Origin: Alkalicoccobacillus murimartini
Lineage (GTDB): Bacteria; Bacillota; Bacilli; Bacillales; Bacillaceae_D
Length of the DNA stretch: 64,000 nt
Assembly: GCF_030813245.1 (NCBI RefSeq)
Contig: NZ_JAUSUA010000002.1
Location: 558,001-622,000, forward strand
Direction: 5' to 3'
Shown here in pieces: positions 16,809 through 25,462 of the stretch; the first letter of the stretch is position 1; each line of letters starts with the position of its first letter. The position numbers were made by a program, and so were the translations under genes. Below the pieces are notes generated by a model, which saw nothing but the letters and a program-made list of their open reading frames with translations, had not been told where the DNA came from and made no database searches.

Positions 16809-17420
16809 ATGAATAAAGTGACCGTGCGTCCATATACAATCGACGATTATGATGCGTTATTAAGCATTCAAAAAGAAGCATTCCCTCCACCCTTTCCTTC
16901 AGACCTTTGGTGGTTGCCTGAGCAAATCCAAAGCCATGTAGAAATATTCCCAGAAGGTGGATTGATTGTTGAGGTAAATGGCGTGCCAGCAGGTTCAGCG
17001 ACCTCACTACTCGTCCAATTTGATGGAAGCAATCATACGTGGGAGGAGGTATCTGATTCTGGCTATATCCGTCGCAGTCATCAGCCTGATGGAGACAGCT
17101 TATACGGTATTGATTTGTGTGTTCGGCCCAGTATGCGTGGGCAAGGTATTGCTCAAGCCTTGTATGAAGCCCGTAAACAAACCGTCCGTAATCTTAATCT
17201 TACACGCTTCATCGCAGCATGCCGCATCCCGGGCTACCACCATCATGCTGAACAACAAACGGTTCAAGACTATGTGCATGCCGTTCAGGCAGGTACACTC
17301 AAGGATCAAGTGCTATGCTTCATGCTCAAACAAGGACTAACGCCGCTATCTATTCTTCCTAACTACGTTGATGATGAGGAATCATTGAACTATGCTGTTT
17401 TAGTAGAATGGTTACGATAG
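16809..17420 (+). CDS. GNAT family N-acetyltransferase
   Basis: A 203-residue acyltransferase with an acetyl-CoA binding loop in DLCVRPSMRGQGIAQALYEARK (Q/R-x-x-G-x-G/A motif). The N-terminal VRPYTIDDYDALLSIQKEAFPPPFP is typical of GNAT motifs C/D. It resembles the N-terminal domain of YhcX-like proteins, in which a GNAT domain precedes a nitrilase, but no nitrilase is attached. Substrate unknown. The 3' end overlaps the convergent putR gene by nine bases. Confidence 0.8.
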   Translation: MNKVTVRPYTIDDYDALLSIQKEAFPPPFPSDLWWLPEQIQSHVEIFPEGGLIVEVNGVPAGSATSLLVQFDGSNHTWEEVSDSGYIRRSHQPDGDSLYGIDLCVRPSMRGQGIAQALYEARKQTVRNLNLTRFIAACRIPGYHHHAEQQTVQDYVHAVQAGTLKDQVLCFMLKQGLTPLSILPNYVDDEESLNYAVLVEWLR

Positions 17421-18641
17421 TTTTTTTTGATCACGACGCAGTTTTTTTAGAACCATGATATCAATCAAGAGTTGACACTTAAGGTTAAAATTATCGAATC
17501 GGATGGCTGTCAGCTCTTGAATCTGCTTCAATCGATAAGAGAGTGTATTAGGATGGATAAACAGCTGCTCTGACGCTGCTTTCACTCGACAATTATTAAG
17601 TAGATAGAATTCAATGGTTTTGATAAATTCTGTATGACTCGCTGCATCTTTCCTTTCGAGAATGAGTAGATCCGGATTTTGATATCCGTTCTCCTCTTGC
17701 ACTTGAGAGACAGTCTCTAGATACCTAAACATGCCTAATGTTGCATATTCTCTTCGGTCAATCGGTTGATCGCCAAGCATCTCAGCTATCTGTATGACTT
17801 CAGCTGCCTCTTGGTAACCCCTAGCAAGTTCACTTAAATTTAAACACGAGTGACTAATCCCCATCCACATCTGCTCATACTCAAGATCACTAACTTCTTC
17901 CTTCAAAGCTTTTAACATACTTCTTATCGTGAAAGGAGTTGGATACTCTCCGGTCAGCACAATGATCTGCCCTTGATAGGTTAATACATAGCTATTCGGT
18001 AGACCAATCTTTCGCACGACATCCACTCTTTTGGATAACCGAACTCCTTTTGGTTGAGAGAAGACCGTTACCGCAAGTTGTCGAGTATAAGGAATCCCCT
18101 CTTCATGAGCGATCTCCTGTAGTTTTGTCTTAGATGAATAGGAATGACTAAGTGCGGCTTGATAGACTCGATCTGCTGAATCACTCTTTGCTAACTTTAC
18201 AACTTGACTCGAATGAATCGTTTCCGCCAAATGATGAACGGTGGCTTCAAAGAATTGGACTTCCCATTCTGTTAATGACTGTTGGTGTTCCTGAAGCCAC
18301 ATGTAGCCTTGGATTTCTCCTTTATACCGAATCGTTTTAACGATCCGTGCATTTAGACCAATTTCTTCTATGGGTCCTACAGTAAAGCGCTCTTCGCTCT
18401 CTTGCAATGTATCAATAATGCCACAATCCAAAAATTTATCGTAAATGTGTTGTGGACATTTTTTAGAGAAGATCGTCTGCTGATTGGCTAGATCAAATTG
18501 ATTGATATGGTAGGAATGATAGGCTGCTAATGAAAAATCAGCACGTTCAAGAATAACAGGACGTTTTAATTGCTTACTTGCATAATCTATAATTTCTCCA
18601 ATCTCTGATAACGACTCAAGCTTCTTCAGAGGCTCGCCCAT
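17412..18641 (-). CDS. putR: PucR/CdaR family regulator, probable proline-catabolism activator PutR
   Basis: A 409-residue regulator. The C-terminus (FIKTIEFYLLNNCRVKAASEQLFIHPNTLSYRLKQIQELTAIRF) is the helix-turn-helix typical of the PucR family. The upstream part resembles the GAF-like and GGDEF-like sensory regions of this family. B. subtilis PutR, of the same family, is encoded next to putBCP and activates it in response to proline. Here it lies directly downstream of putP on the same strand, separated by a terminator. The PutR name rests on family plus context. Confidence 0.85.
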   Translation of the reverse strand: MGEPLKKLESLSEIGEIIDYASKQLKRPVILERADFSLAAYHSYHINQFDLANQQTIFSKKCPQHIYDKFLDCGIIDTLQESEERFTVGPIEEIGLNARIVKTIRYKGEIQGYMWLQEHQQSLTEWEVQFFEATVHHLAETIHSSQVVKLAKSDSADRVYQAALSHSYSSKTKLQEIAHEEGIPYTRQLAVTVFSQPKGVRLSKRVDVVRKIGLPNSYVLTYQGQIIVLTGEYPTPFTIRSMLKALKEEVSDLEYEQMWMGISHSCLNLSELARGYQEAAEVIQIAEMLGDQPIDRREYATLGMFRYLETVSQVQEENGYQNPDLLILERKDAASHTEFIKTIEFYLLNNCRVKAASEQLFIHPNTLSYRLKQIQELTAIRFDNFNLKCQLLIDIMVLKKLRRDQKKLS

Positions 18642-18713
18642 ACCTACACCCTCCTACACCGTTTTATCATCATCATACTTGTAATCTGATTCCTTGTATA
18701 GAGATAAACACAT

Positions 18714-18752
18714 CAAAAAACCCTCAGGCAAAGATTCGCCTCACCTGAGGGT
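18714..18752 (-). terminator. putP terminator
   Basis: Minus-strand AACCCTCAGG..CCTGAGGGTTTTTTG hairpin with T-run. Confidence 0.85.
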
Positions 18753-18762
18753 TTGTTAGCAT

Positions 18763-20241
18763 TTATGAGAGACGTTTCACTTCATCAAACTGCTCCAACG
18801 TTTTAGCAGAAGGAGCACTTGTAAGAATACTCACGACATATATTAATAGAACACTAACAATAAATCCTGGAATAATCTCATACAAGTTCTCTGATAATCC
18901 AAGCGCGCTTGATAGGTCTAAGGAAGACCATAATACAACCACAACAGCACCTGAGACGATTCCAGATAAAGCTCCCCACGTGTTCATTCTACGCCAAAAT
19001 AAGCTAAGTAGGACAACTGGCCCAAATGATGCTCCGAACCCTGCCCATGCATAACTAACCATATCAAGAATAGGACCCGGTTGCACCCAAGCAATACTTA
19101 ATGCAATCCCTGTAATGATAAATACAGCTATCCTTCCAACTGCTACTAGCTCCTTCTCAGATGCCGAACGACGGAAAAATGTTTTGTATAGATCATCTGT
19201 TAATGAACTAGACGTTACTAACAGCTGAGACGAAATGGTACTCATAACCGCTGCTAATAAGGCAGAAAGCATGAATCCAGTGATAATGGGATGAAATAAA
19301 ATATTACCCAATTGAATAAAAATCGTCTCTGGATCTGCAATTTCCAACCCTTGCTGTGAATAATAGGCAAGCCCTATCATTCCTGTTAAGACTGCACCTA
19401 CTAATGAAATAATCATCCAGCTCATCCCAATGTGCCGGGCTTTTTTTGCTCCTTTTGAAGAAGTCAAAGCCATAAAGCGAACAATAATATGCGGCTGACC
19501 GAAATAACCTAATCCCCATCCAAGAAATGAGATAATACCTATTGCGCTCATGCCGGTAAATAAATTTAACATACTGGGATCAATTGCACGAACTTCACTT
19601 ACAGCCTCTGTCGGTCCACCTAATGTAATCAACGTTACGATCGGCACAAGAACCAAAGCCACCATCATAATCATACCTTGCACGACATCTGTCCAGCTGA
19701 CCGCAAGAAATCCTCCAACTAACGTATAAACAAGCGTGACACCTACTAATACTAATATACCCGTTGTATAGTTCATATTGAGTATGTTTTCAAACAGTAC
19801 TCCACCAGCCACCATACCTGATGCTACATACACAGTAAAGAATCCTAAAATGACAAGACTCGAGAAGATGCGCAGTACTCTCGATCGATCAGAAAAACGA
19901 TTCTCGAAATACCCTGGAATGGTAATCGAATTATTTGCAACCTCTGTAAATGTCCGCAATCGCGGTGCCACATACAACCAATTCAGGTAGGCACCCAGTG
20001 TTAGTCCAATGGCAATCCATGCCGCACTAAATCCTTCAACAAATATAGCTCCAGGTAATCCCATAAGCAACCAACCACTCATGTCAGATGCTCCTGCACT
20101 AAGTGCTGCCACTCCTGGTGTTAATCCTCTTCCACCCAGCATGTAATCTGAGTGCGACGACGTACGCTTAAAGGCATAATAGCCAATTAATAGCATCGCC
20201 ACCATGTACACAACAATCGATCCAATTAAATAAGCGTTCAC
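18763..20241 (-). CDS. putP: sodium/proline symporter
   Basis: A 492-residue SSS-family transporter with about 13 transmembrane segments. PutP-typical motifs include GGRGLTPGVAALSAGASDMSGWLLMGLPGA in TM1-2, GWGLGYFGQPHIIVRFMA, and MLSALLAAVMSTISSQLLVTSSSLT of TM8 (Na+ site). It imports proline for the catabolic enzymes encoded just upstream in the operon. A hairpin lies between putC and putP, so its expression may be lowered relative to putBC. Confidence 0.95.
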   Translation of the reverse strand: MNAYLIGSIVVYMVAMLLIGYYAFKRTSSHSDYMLGGRGLTPGVAALSAGASDMSGWLLMGLPGAIFVEGFSAAWIAIGLTLGAYLNWLYVAPRLRTFTEVANNSITIPGYFENRFSDRSRVLRIFSSLVILGFFTVYVASGMVAGGVLFENILNMNYTTGILVLVGVTLVYTLVGGFLAVSWTDVVQGMIMMVALVLVPIVTLITLGGPTEAVSEVRAIDPSMLNLFTGMSAIGIISFLGWGLGYFGQPHIIVRFMALTSSKGAKKARHIGMSWMIISLVGAVLTGMIGLAYYSQQGLEIADPETIFIQLGNILFHPIITGFMLSALLAAVMSTISSQLLVTSSSLTDDLYKTFFRRSASEKELVAVGRIAVFIITGIALSIAWVQPGPILDMVSYAWAGFGASFGPVVLLSLFWRRMNTWGALSGIVSGAVVVVLWSSLDLSSALGLSENLYEIIPGFIVSVLLIYVVSILTSAPSAKTLEQFDEVKRLS

Positions 20242-20271
20242 GATACCCCTCCAATATAGTTGTATAAATAC

Positions 20272-20304
20272 AAAAAAATGTGGCGGAAATTTTCCACCAC
20301 ATTA
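20272..20304 (-). terminator. intercistronic hairpin/terminator between putC and putP
   Basis: Minus-strand AATGTGG..GAAAATTTC..CCACATT followed by seven T. Could attenuate or stabilise the operon transcript. Confidence 0.65.
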
Positions 20305-20317
20305 TGCTTACCCGATT

Positions 20318-21868
20318 TTAGTAGGTTTCACTCACTGTTTTTGCATTCATGTGCAAAGTTAGGTAATCTGGCCCACCTGCTTTTGAATCTGTTCCAGACA
20401 TTTTGAACCCACCAAACGGATGGTATCCAACAATTGCGCCCGTGCAATTACGGTTAAAATAAAGATTTCCAACATGGAATTCTTGTTTTGCACGTTCAAT
20501 GTGCGCACGGTTGTTTGTAATCACAGCCCCCGTCAAGCCGTATTCTGTGTTATTAGCTACTTGAAGCGCCTCATCAAAGCTTGAAACTTTAGAGAAGGCA
20601 AGGACTGGACCAAAAATTTCTTCCTGCATAATCCGCGCTTCAGGATCAAGGTCAGCGAAGATCGTTGGTTTGATAAAGAATCCTTTAGAATCGTCACCTG
20701 TTCCCCCACTTACTAAACGGCCTTCTTCCTTACCGATGTCAATGTAACCCATGATTTTTTCATAAGAAGCTGCGTCGATCACAGGACCCATATATGTTGT
20801 GTGTTTCTCTGGATTTCCTGTAGTTTGTTCTTCTGTAATTTCAATAACTCGTTTTAATACATCATCATAAAGATCTTCATGTACTACCGCTCTTGATCCA
20901 GCTGAGCATTTCTGACCGGCAAAGCCGAAAGCTGATGAGAAAATAGATTGAGCAGCAAGTTCAACATCTCCATCTTTATCCACAACAACTGTGTCCTTAC
21001 CACCCATTTCAGCAATCACTTGCTTTAGATGCTGCTGTCCAGGGTGAACAACGGATGCACGTTCAAAAATTCGTGTACCAACTTCACGAGAACCTGTAAA
21101 TGTAATGATGCTTGTTTTCGGATGATCGACAAGTGTATCTCCAACTTCAGAACCACTTCCAGGAACAAAGTTAATTACTCCATTCGGTACGCCTGCCTCT
21201 TCCAGCACCTCAACAAAACGTGCTGCAATAACAGGAGTTGCACTAGCTGGTTTGAGAACAACCGTATTCCCTGTAACAAGTGGGGCAACCGTAATACCCG
21301 CCATAATTGCAAACAAGAAATTCCAAGGTGGAATAGACACCGTCACACCCGTTGGCGTGTAAATATACTGATTGTATTCACCTTCACGGCTTGTGATTGG
21401 TTTGCCATTAGCAAGCTCAATCATTTGGCGTGCGTAATACTCCATGAAATCAATCGCTTCTGCTGTATCACCATCTGCTTCTTTCCACGGCTTTCCTGCT
21501 TCTTTCACTAACAAAGCTGAGAATTCATGCTTTTGACGACGAACAATCGCTGCCGCTCGGAATAAGATATTTGCGCGCTCTTCTGGCGTTGTATATCTCC
21601 ACGTTTCAAAAGCTGTTGCTGCTGATTCAATTGCTTTCTCAGCTAGCTCTTTTGTAGCCTTTGATACTGTTCCAATCACTTCATCCTTCTTAGCAGGATT
21701 ATAAGAGACAATCTTCTCATCGGTTACAATTCGCTCACCATTGATAACTAATGGATACTCTTTACCTAACCATTCCTTGTTAACTGTTTTAAGAGCTTTC
21801 TCAAATGCCTGTTGGTTTTCTTTTACACTGAAGTCTGTAAATGGTTCGTGTTTATATGGTGTCGTCAT
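20318..21868 (-). CDS. putC: 1-pyrroline-5-carboxylate dehydrogenase (PutC/RocA type)
   Basis: A 516-residue aldehyde dehydrogenase family enzyme that oxidises glutamate semialdehyde/P5C to glutamate with NAD+. Motifs: [25 protein letters not shown], catalytic [13 protein letters not shown] (Glu) and [13 protein letters not shown] (nucleophile Cys), and the C-terminal [23 protein letters not shown] typical of P5C dehydrogenases. Length matches RocA/PutC (515). It lies 17 bases after the proline dehydrogenase gene, so the two steps of proline oxidation are coupled. Confidence 0.95.
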   Translation of the reverse strand: MTTPYKHEPFTDFSVKENQQAFEKALKTVNKEWLGKEYPLVINGERIVTDEKIVSYNPAKKDEVIGTVSKATKELAEKAIESAATAFETWRYTTPEERANILFRAAAIVRRQKHEFSALLVKEAGKPWKEADGDTAEAIDFMEYYARQMIELANGKPITSREGEYNQYIYTPTGVTVSIPPWNFLFAIMAGITVAPLVTGNTVVLKPASATPVIAARFVEVLEEAGVPNGVINFVPGSGSEVGDTLVDHPKTSIITFTGSREVGTRIFERASVVHPGQQHLKQVIAEMGGKDTVVVDKDGDVELAAQSIFSSAFGFAGQKCSAGSRAVVHEDLYDDVLKRVIEITEEQTTGNPEKHTTYMGPVIDAASYEKIMGYIDIGKEEGRLVSGGTGDDSKGFFIKPTIFADLDPEARIMQEEIFGPVLAFSKVSSFDEALQVANNTEYGLTGAVITNNRAHIERAKQEFHVGNLYFNRNCTGAIVGYHPFGGFKMSGTDSKAGGPDYLTLHMNAKTVSETY

Positions 21869-21885
21869 GTTATCGTCCCCTTAGC

Positions 21886-22803
21886 TTATTTTTGAGTTAA
21901 TCCTTTTAAAGCAAAACTAATATTTGAAGGTTTTTCTGCTAATCTTCTCATGAAGTACCCATACCAATCGTCTCCATAAGGCATATAAATGCGTACATTG
22001 TACCCTTCATCTTTCAAGTCCTGCTGCGTTTTCGTTCGCATTCCATATAACATTTGGAACTCAAATTGATCCTTTGAAATTCCATGCTCTTTCACGAACT
22101 CCTTGGTGAATTTCACCATTTCATCATCATGAGTCGCAATGGCCGTATAGTTTCCACTTTCCAATTGCAAACGGATGAGTTTCTTAAAGTTCTCACGAAT
22201 GTCTTCCTTTTCTGTATGAGCTACCTGAGCAGATTCCTTATACGCACCTTTTACTAAGCGGATAAATGGCTGTAGCTCATTCAAATCATCCAAATCGGCC
22301 TCTGATCGGTATAAATAAGCTTGAATGACTGTACCCACATGTTTATATTGCTTCTTAAATTCTCTAAAAAGCTCAAGTGTTGCTTCACATCTAGATTCGT
22401 TTTCCATATCAATAGTGACTAGGATGTTGTGTGTAGAAGCAACTTCAAGGATCTCATGCATATTTGTTCTCACTAGATCCTTACTAATATCAAGCCCAAG
22501 AGAAGTAAGCTTTACAGACACTTGCGTTTGAAGCTTCTCTGCTGCAATCGTTTCGATGGTACGGATACATTCCAACGTACGTTCACGCGCTACTTGCTCA
22601 TCCATAACAAACTCACCTAAATGATCAACTGTTACTTGAATGCCATGTTGATTCAATTGTTTAATGTGCCGAATGGATGAATCAAAATCAATTCCTCCAA
22701 TAATGTTTCCTGTGGCAATTGATTTGCCCCATTTTTTAGCCATAAAGTTAAGTCCACGATTTTTAGACAAAAATAAGAAAAAATCTCTGCTCAAAGCGTC
22801 CAT
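21886..22803 (-). CDS. putB: proline dehydrogenase
   Basis: A 305-residue monofunctional FAD-dependent proline dehydrogenase with a TIM-barrel fold. Signature sequences are SVKLTSLGLDIS, RLVKGAYKESAQVAH, AIATHDDEMV, FQMLYGMRTKTQQDL, and the C-terminal YMPYGDDWYGYFMRRLAEKPSN that binds proline and FAD. The ATG at 22803 has GATGAGGTG six bases upstream, better than the in-frame GTG at 22812. First gene of putB-putC-putP. Confidence 0.95.
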   Translation of the reverse strand: MDALSRDFFLFLSKNRGLNFMAKKWGKSIATGNIIGGIDFDSSIRHIKQLNQHGIQVTVDHLGEFVMDEQVARERTLECIRTIETIAAEKLQTQVSVKLTSLGLDISKDLVRTNMHEILEVASTHNILVTIDMENESRCEATLELFREFKKQYKHVGTVIQAYLYRSEADLDDLNELQPFIRLVKGAYKESAQVAHTEKEDIRENFKKLIRLQLESGNYTAIATHDDEMVKFTKEFVKEHGISKDQFEFQMLYGMRTKTQQDLKDEGYNVRIYMPYGDDWYGYFMRRLAEKPSNISFALKGLTQK

Positions 22804-22899
22804 CCAGAACACCTCATCTTTCTCTGTTACTACCCTTATTTTACTTGAGAAAAATTTATCTTAGCAATATTCTAACAATACAACGTTTACAATATAATT

Positions 22900-22916
22900 T
22901 TGTGGATTAGTCACAA
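22900..22916. promoter_or_regulatory. candidate operator upstream of putB
   Basis: TTGTGGATTAGTCACAA has perfect 5-bp arms (TTGTG/CACAA) with a 7-base centre, about 100 bases before putB. Minus-strand TTGTGA inside it and TATTGT 16 bases later could be the -35 and -10. The palindrome may be the PutR site; I could not check it against the published motif. Confidence 0.45.
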
Positions 22917-22999
22917 TGTTTTATTTTTCTGTTAGCAAGTTTGACAATACCTATTGAAAAAAGAGGGAGAAGAGAGGTTGGATGTGCGGTTAGACAAAG

Positions 23000-23039
23000 A
23001 AAAAACGTAGTATTCACCGTTTGATGAATGCTACGTTTT
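23000..23039 (-). terminator. ywdI terminator
   Basis: Minus-strand AACGTAGCATTCA / TGAATACTACGTTTTTTC hairpin. Confidence 0.75.
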
Positions 23040-23047
23040 GTTGATGA

Positions 23048-23341
23048 CTAAAAATCAAATAAACTACCGGGTTTTTGTTCTGTGCTCGGTTGAGGTTCTA
23101 TAGGTTCGGCGTCTGGTTTGATGACTGGTGTCGATAGTTGGCTAGATGGTTGCACGTTCGGTTTTACAGGAGCCTGATTCAATGGACTTGTATGTGGACT
23201 TTCCTTTAATAGACGGCAATATCCTTCAATAACAGATGTATACTCACGCACGGCTTGTTGGTCTTGATTGTCCACAGCATGCTTCAACAACTTTAGCTGC
23301 TCTTCCATGCTACTGATCACTCGACTTGCTGATATGTTCAT
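23048..23341 (-). CDS. ywdI: YwdI family protein (DUF5327)
   Basis: A 97-residue soluble protein. The N-terminal half (MNISASRVISSMEEQLKLLKHAVDNQDQQAVREYTSVIEGYCRLL) is predicted helical and matches the YwdI family. The C-terminal half is low-complexity Pro/Gln/Ser and ends GSLFDF. Function unknown. Start chosen at 23341 (GAGGTGAG just upstream). The longer frame to 23413 would translate the terminator of the preceding gene. In B. subtilis ywdI lies near ung and ywdK, as here. Confidence 0.8.
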   Translation of the reverse strand: MNISASRVISSMEEQLKLLKHAVDNQDQQAVREYTSVIEGYCRLLKESPHTSPLNQAPVKPNVQPSSQLSTPVIKPDAEPIEPQPSTEQKPGSLFDF

Positions 23342-23373
23342 GCTTCTCACCTCTTTCCTCATTAGTTTAGCAT

Positions 23374-23404
23374 AAAAAAAGACTGCCCATAAATATGGAC
23401 AATC
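23374..23404 (-). terminator. terminator of the GlnR-like gene
   Basis: Minus-strand GATTGTCCAT / ATGGGCAGTC stem (two G-U pairs), three-base loop and seven T. Confidence 0.75.
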
Positions 23405-23409
23405 CATGC

Positions 23410-23655
23410 TCAACCGTCTGAAGACATAATGGCTTTAATGCCTGCGATGTTAATCCCTTTTTCAATATAAGCTTTTACCGTATTCAGCCGCTCAATATCA
23501 AATAATGAGAACATACGCTGATTTCCCTCATTACGATCAGGCTTCACGAGTCCCTGTTCCTCATAATATCGAATCTGACGTGCTGTTAGACCCGTCATTT
23601 CCATTACGACGCGAATAGGAAAACACGCTTGTCTAGGCGGGATGTCATGACTCAC
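23410..23655 (-). CDS. MerR family regulator, truncated GlnR/TnrA-like
   Basis: An 81-residue protein that is essentially only the MerR winged helix: FPIRVVMEMTGLTARQIRYYEEQGLVKPDRNEGNQRMFSLFDIERLNTVKAYIEKGINIAGIKAIM. This is the GlnR/TnrA branch of nitrogen regulators. GlnR (about 135) and TnrA (about 110) have C-terminal tails that sense feedback-inhibited glutamine synthetase; here the protein stops right after the DNA-binding domain and a terminator follows. GTG start with AGGAGG eight bases upstream. It lies 3' of amtB, whose promoter has a TnrA/GlnR box. It may bind the same boxes without GS control; that is inference. Confidence 0.85.
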   Translation of the reverse strand: MSHDIPPRQACFPIRVVMEMTGLTARQIRYYEEQGLVKPDRNEGNQRMFSLFDIERLNTVKAYIEKGINIAGIKAIMSSDG

Positions 23656-23702
23656 AACCCTTTCCTCCTCTTTAAATAATCTCTGTTGTTAAAATCTGCC
23701 GA

Positions 23703-24434
23703 CTATTTACCCTTGGCCAAATGTACATATACATCTCGTAATGTATGAAAACCAAGCTCCTCTGCCTTTTGCAGGTTTGCTCTCCAAAGCTTGGCAGCAA
23801 GGATGGCATCGGACATGGCATGATGCCGATTGCTTGTTTCTATCTTGTAAAACGAGCAGCACTCATCAAGTGTAATCAATTCTTGATCTGGAGCTACTAC
23901 CCTAGTCAGAAAAGAAGTATCCACAAGACGATGTTGAAACGTGAGACGCAATGTTTGCCAAGTGGCGTGTGCCATAAATCGTTTCTCATGACTTGCATGG
24001 TGAGCAACAAGAGTCGCATCCCCCATAAATTGATAAAACGAGCTCAACACATCAATCAGTGGAGGGGAAGCATTTAACTCCTCATTTGTTAACCCTGTCA
24101 AAGCAAGAATCTCCTCAGACGGCTGTTTTTTTGGCTGGACTGTAGAATAAAACGTACTTTCTTCTATTAAGTCTGCGCCTTTCATTTTTATTGCACCAAT
24201 CGACAGTATGCTATCACCCGTATCAGGGTTAAAACCACTGGTTTCAAGGTCAAATACAACAAAAGGAAGTGTCGAGAGCGAGTGATCCAATACATCATGC
24301 TGCTTTAATTGACGTTGGATCTCACGAACATGTGCCAATTGATTCGCTGCGGACTGCTGCTGTGACGAAGTATAAATACCAGGACTCAGTTTTGTCGATA
24401 GCTGCTTCACTAGCTGAATCATATTGTTCATCAT
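23703..24434 (-). CDS. DnaQ-like 3'-5' exonuclease (DEDDh)
   Basis: A 243-residue exonuclease of the DnaQ/PolC epsilon fold. ExoI is FVVFDLETSGFNPDTGDSILSIGAI (DxE), ExoII is ATLVAHHASHEKRFM, and ExoIII is SNRHHAMSDAILAAKLW (H-x4-D). A 55-residue N-terminal helical extension precedes the nuclease. The gene follows the DUF294 nucleotidyltransferase gene by six bases. DUF294 and DnaQ-like genes are also adjacent in many proteobacterial clusters, which suggests a shared role in nucleotide or RNA metabolism rather than replication proofreading. Confidence 0.9.
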   Translation of the reverse strand: MMNNMIQLVKQLSTKLSPGIYTSSQQQSAANQLAHVREIQRQLKQHDVLDHSLSTLPFVVFDLETSGFNPDTGDSILSIGAIKMKGADLIEESTFYSTVQPKKQPSEEILALTGLTNEELNASPPLIDVLSSFYQFMGDATLVAHHASHEKRFMAHATWQTLRLTFQHRLVDTSFLTRVVAPDQELITLDECCSFYKIETSNRHHAMSDAILAAKLWRANLQKAEELGFHTLRDVYVHLAKGK

Positions 24435-24440
24435 GATAAA

Positions 24441-25451
24441 CTACTCTCTCCCCACTATTTTTTCTACCTTATGGTAAAGTTCTCTTCCTTCTTTGACCCA
24501 CTGCTTAAGCCGTTTCTTCTCATCAGAATCGAGCTCTGATACCTTTAAATAATGGATATGATCATAGTTATCAATAGACTTTTGCCAGATTAAACGCTTT
24601 TCAAGAAGCTTACGGTACGATGGTTCATACTTTTTAATGGAATCAATGGTTTCCGGAAGCTGCCGAAACCTCTCTAACGTCTCAGGAGTCTGCAATTCTT
24701 CCTGAATAGCTAACAATCGCATTCCATTTACATAAGGGAACATAGCAAGCTGTTTCAAATCAAATGTACCTTTGTACGTGCCCGTTTCCTCAGTGAGAAG
24801 TTGACCAAACATGCCGATCCCATTTCGGAGTCGTCCCGTGTTGTCTTTAAATCGTTCAAGCAGAACGGGATTTTGTTCAATTTCATCAAATATCACTTGC
24901 TTTAAATCAGCTAAATACTCCTCAGGTCCTAAAACAACCCTACCATCAAAAAAAGTTAATAAATATCGTAAGTTCTCCCATGTATCTTCTTTCAACCAAC
25001 GATTAAGCTGTTCTGCAAAATCTTCTCTTGATTTACACCACTTCTTATTCGATGCCATAACGTTGCCGTCACAACGTTCATACCCTACAGCTTCAAGTGA
25101 CTCTACAATCGTTTCTCCAAATGTAAGAAAATAAGATTGTAACTCTTCTGTATTTGCCTCTTCCTTTTGCTCGTAGATGATGCCATGATCTTGATCACTC
25201 CAGAAGAGCTGCTCTGATCGACCGGCGCTACCCATCACAAAGAAAGTAAAGTGAGCAGGAACACGTCCCTGCTCACTTTCAGTTTTTTCTATCGCTATCT
25301 GAATCGTATCTTTCATTAATTTTTCATGAAGCTCATGAACACTTTCTATCGTAAGTTCATGTTCAGCCATGTCAGATAGACGTTTTTTATACAATTCATC
25401 TAATCTGCTTTGCCACTTCTTTTCTTGATTGTGTGAAGGTAGTCCGCTCAT
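24441..25451 (-). CDS. DUF294 family putative nucleotidyltransferase
   Basis: A 336-residue protein with a GlnD-like nucleotidyltransferase core: FFVMGSAGRSEQLFWSDQDHGIIYE gives the GSxxRxE..DxD metal site. A C-terminal 'substrate-binding' helical domain follows (DLKQLAMFPYVNGMRLLAIQEELQTPETLERFRQLPETI). No CBS or cNMP domains precede it, unlike long proteobacterial versions. It lies 11 bases downstream of amtB. Resemblance to GlnD together with amtB linkage raises the idea of a nucleotidylylation step in ammonium sensing, but no PII protein is encoded nearby. Confidence 0.85.
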   Translation of the reverse strand: MSGLPSHNQEKKWQSRLDELYKKRLSDMAEHELTIESVHELHEKLMKDTIQIAIEKTESEQGRVPAHFTFFVMGSAGRSEQLFWSDQDHGIIYEQKEEANTEELQSYFLTFGETIVESLEAVGYERCDGNVMASNKKWCKSREDFAEQLNRWLKEDTWENLRYLLTFFDGRVVLGPEEYLADLKQVIFDEIEQNPVLLERFKDNTGRLRNGIGMFGQLLTEETGTYKGTFDLKQLAMFPYVNGMRLLAIQEELQTPETLERFRQLPETIDSIKKYEPSYRKLLEKRLIWQKSIDNYDHIHYLKVSELDSDEKKRLKQWVKEGRELYHKVEKIVGRE

Positions 25452-25462
25452 TTGGGACCTCC

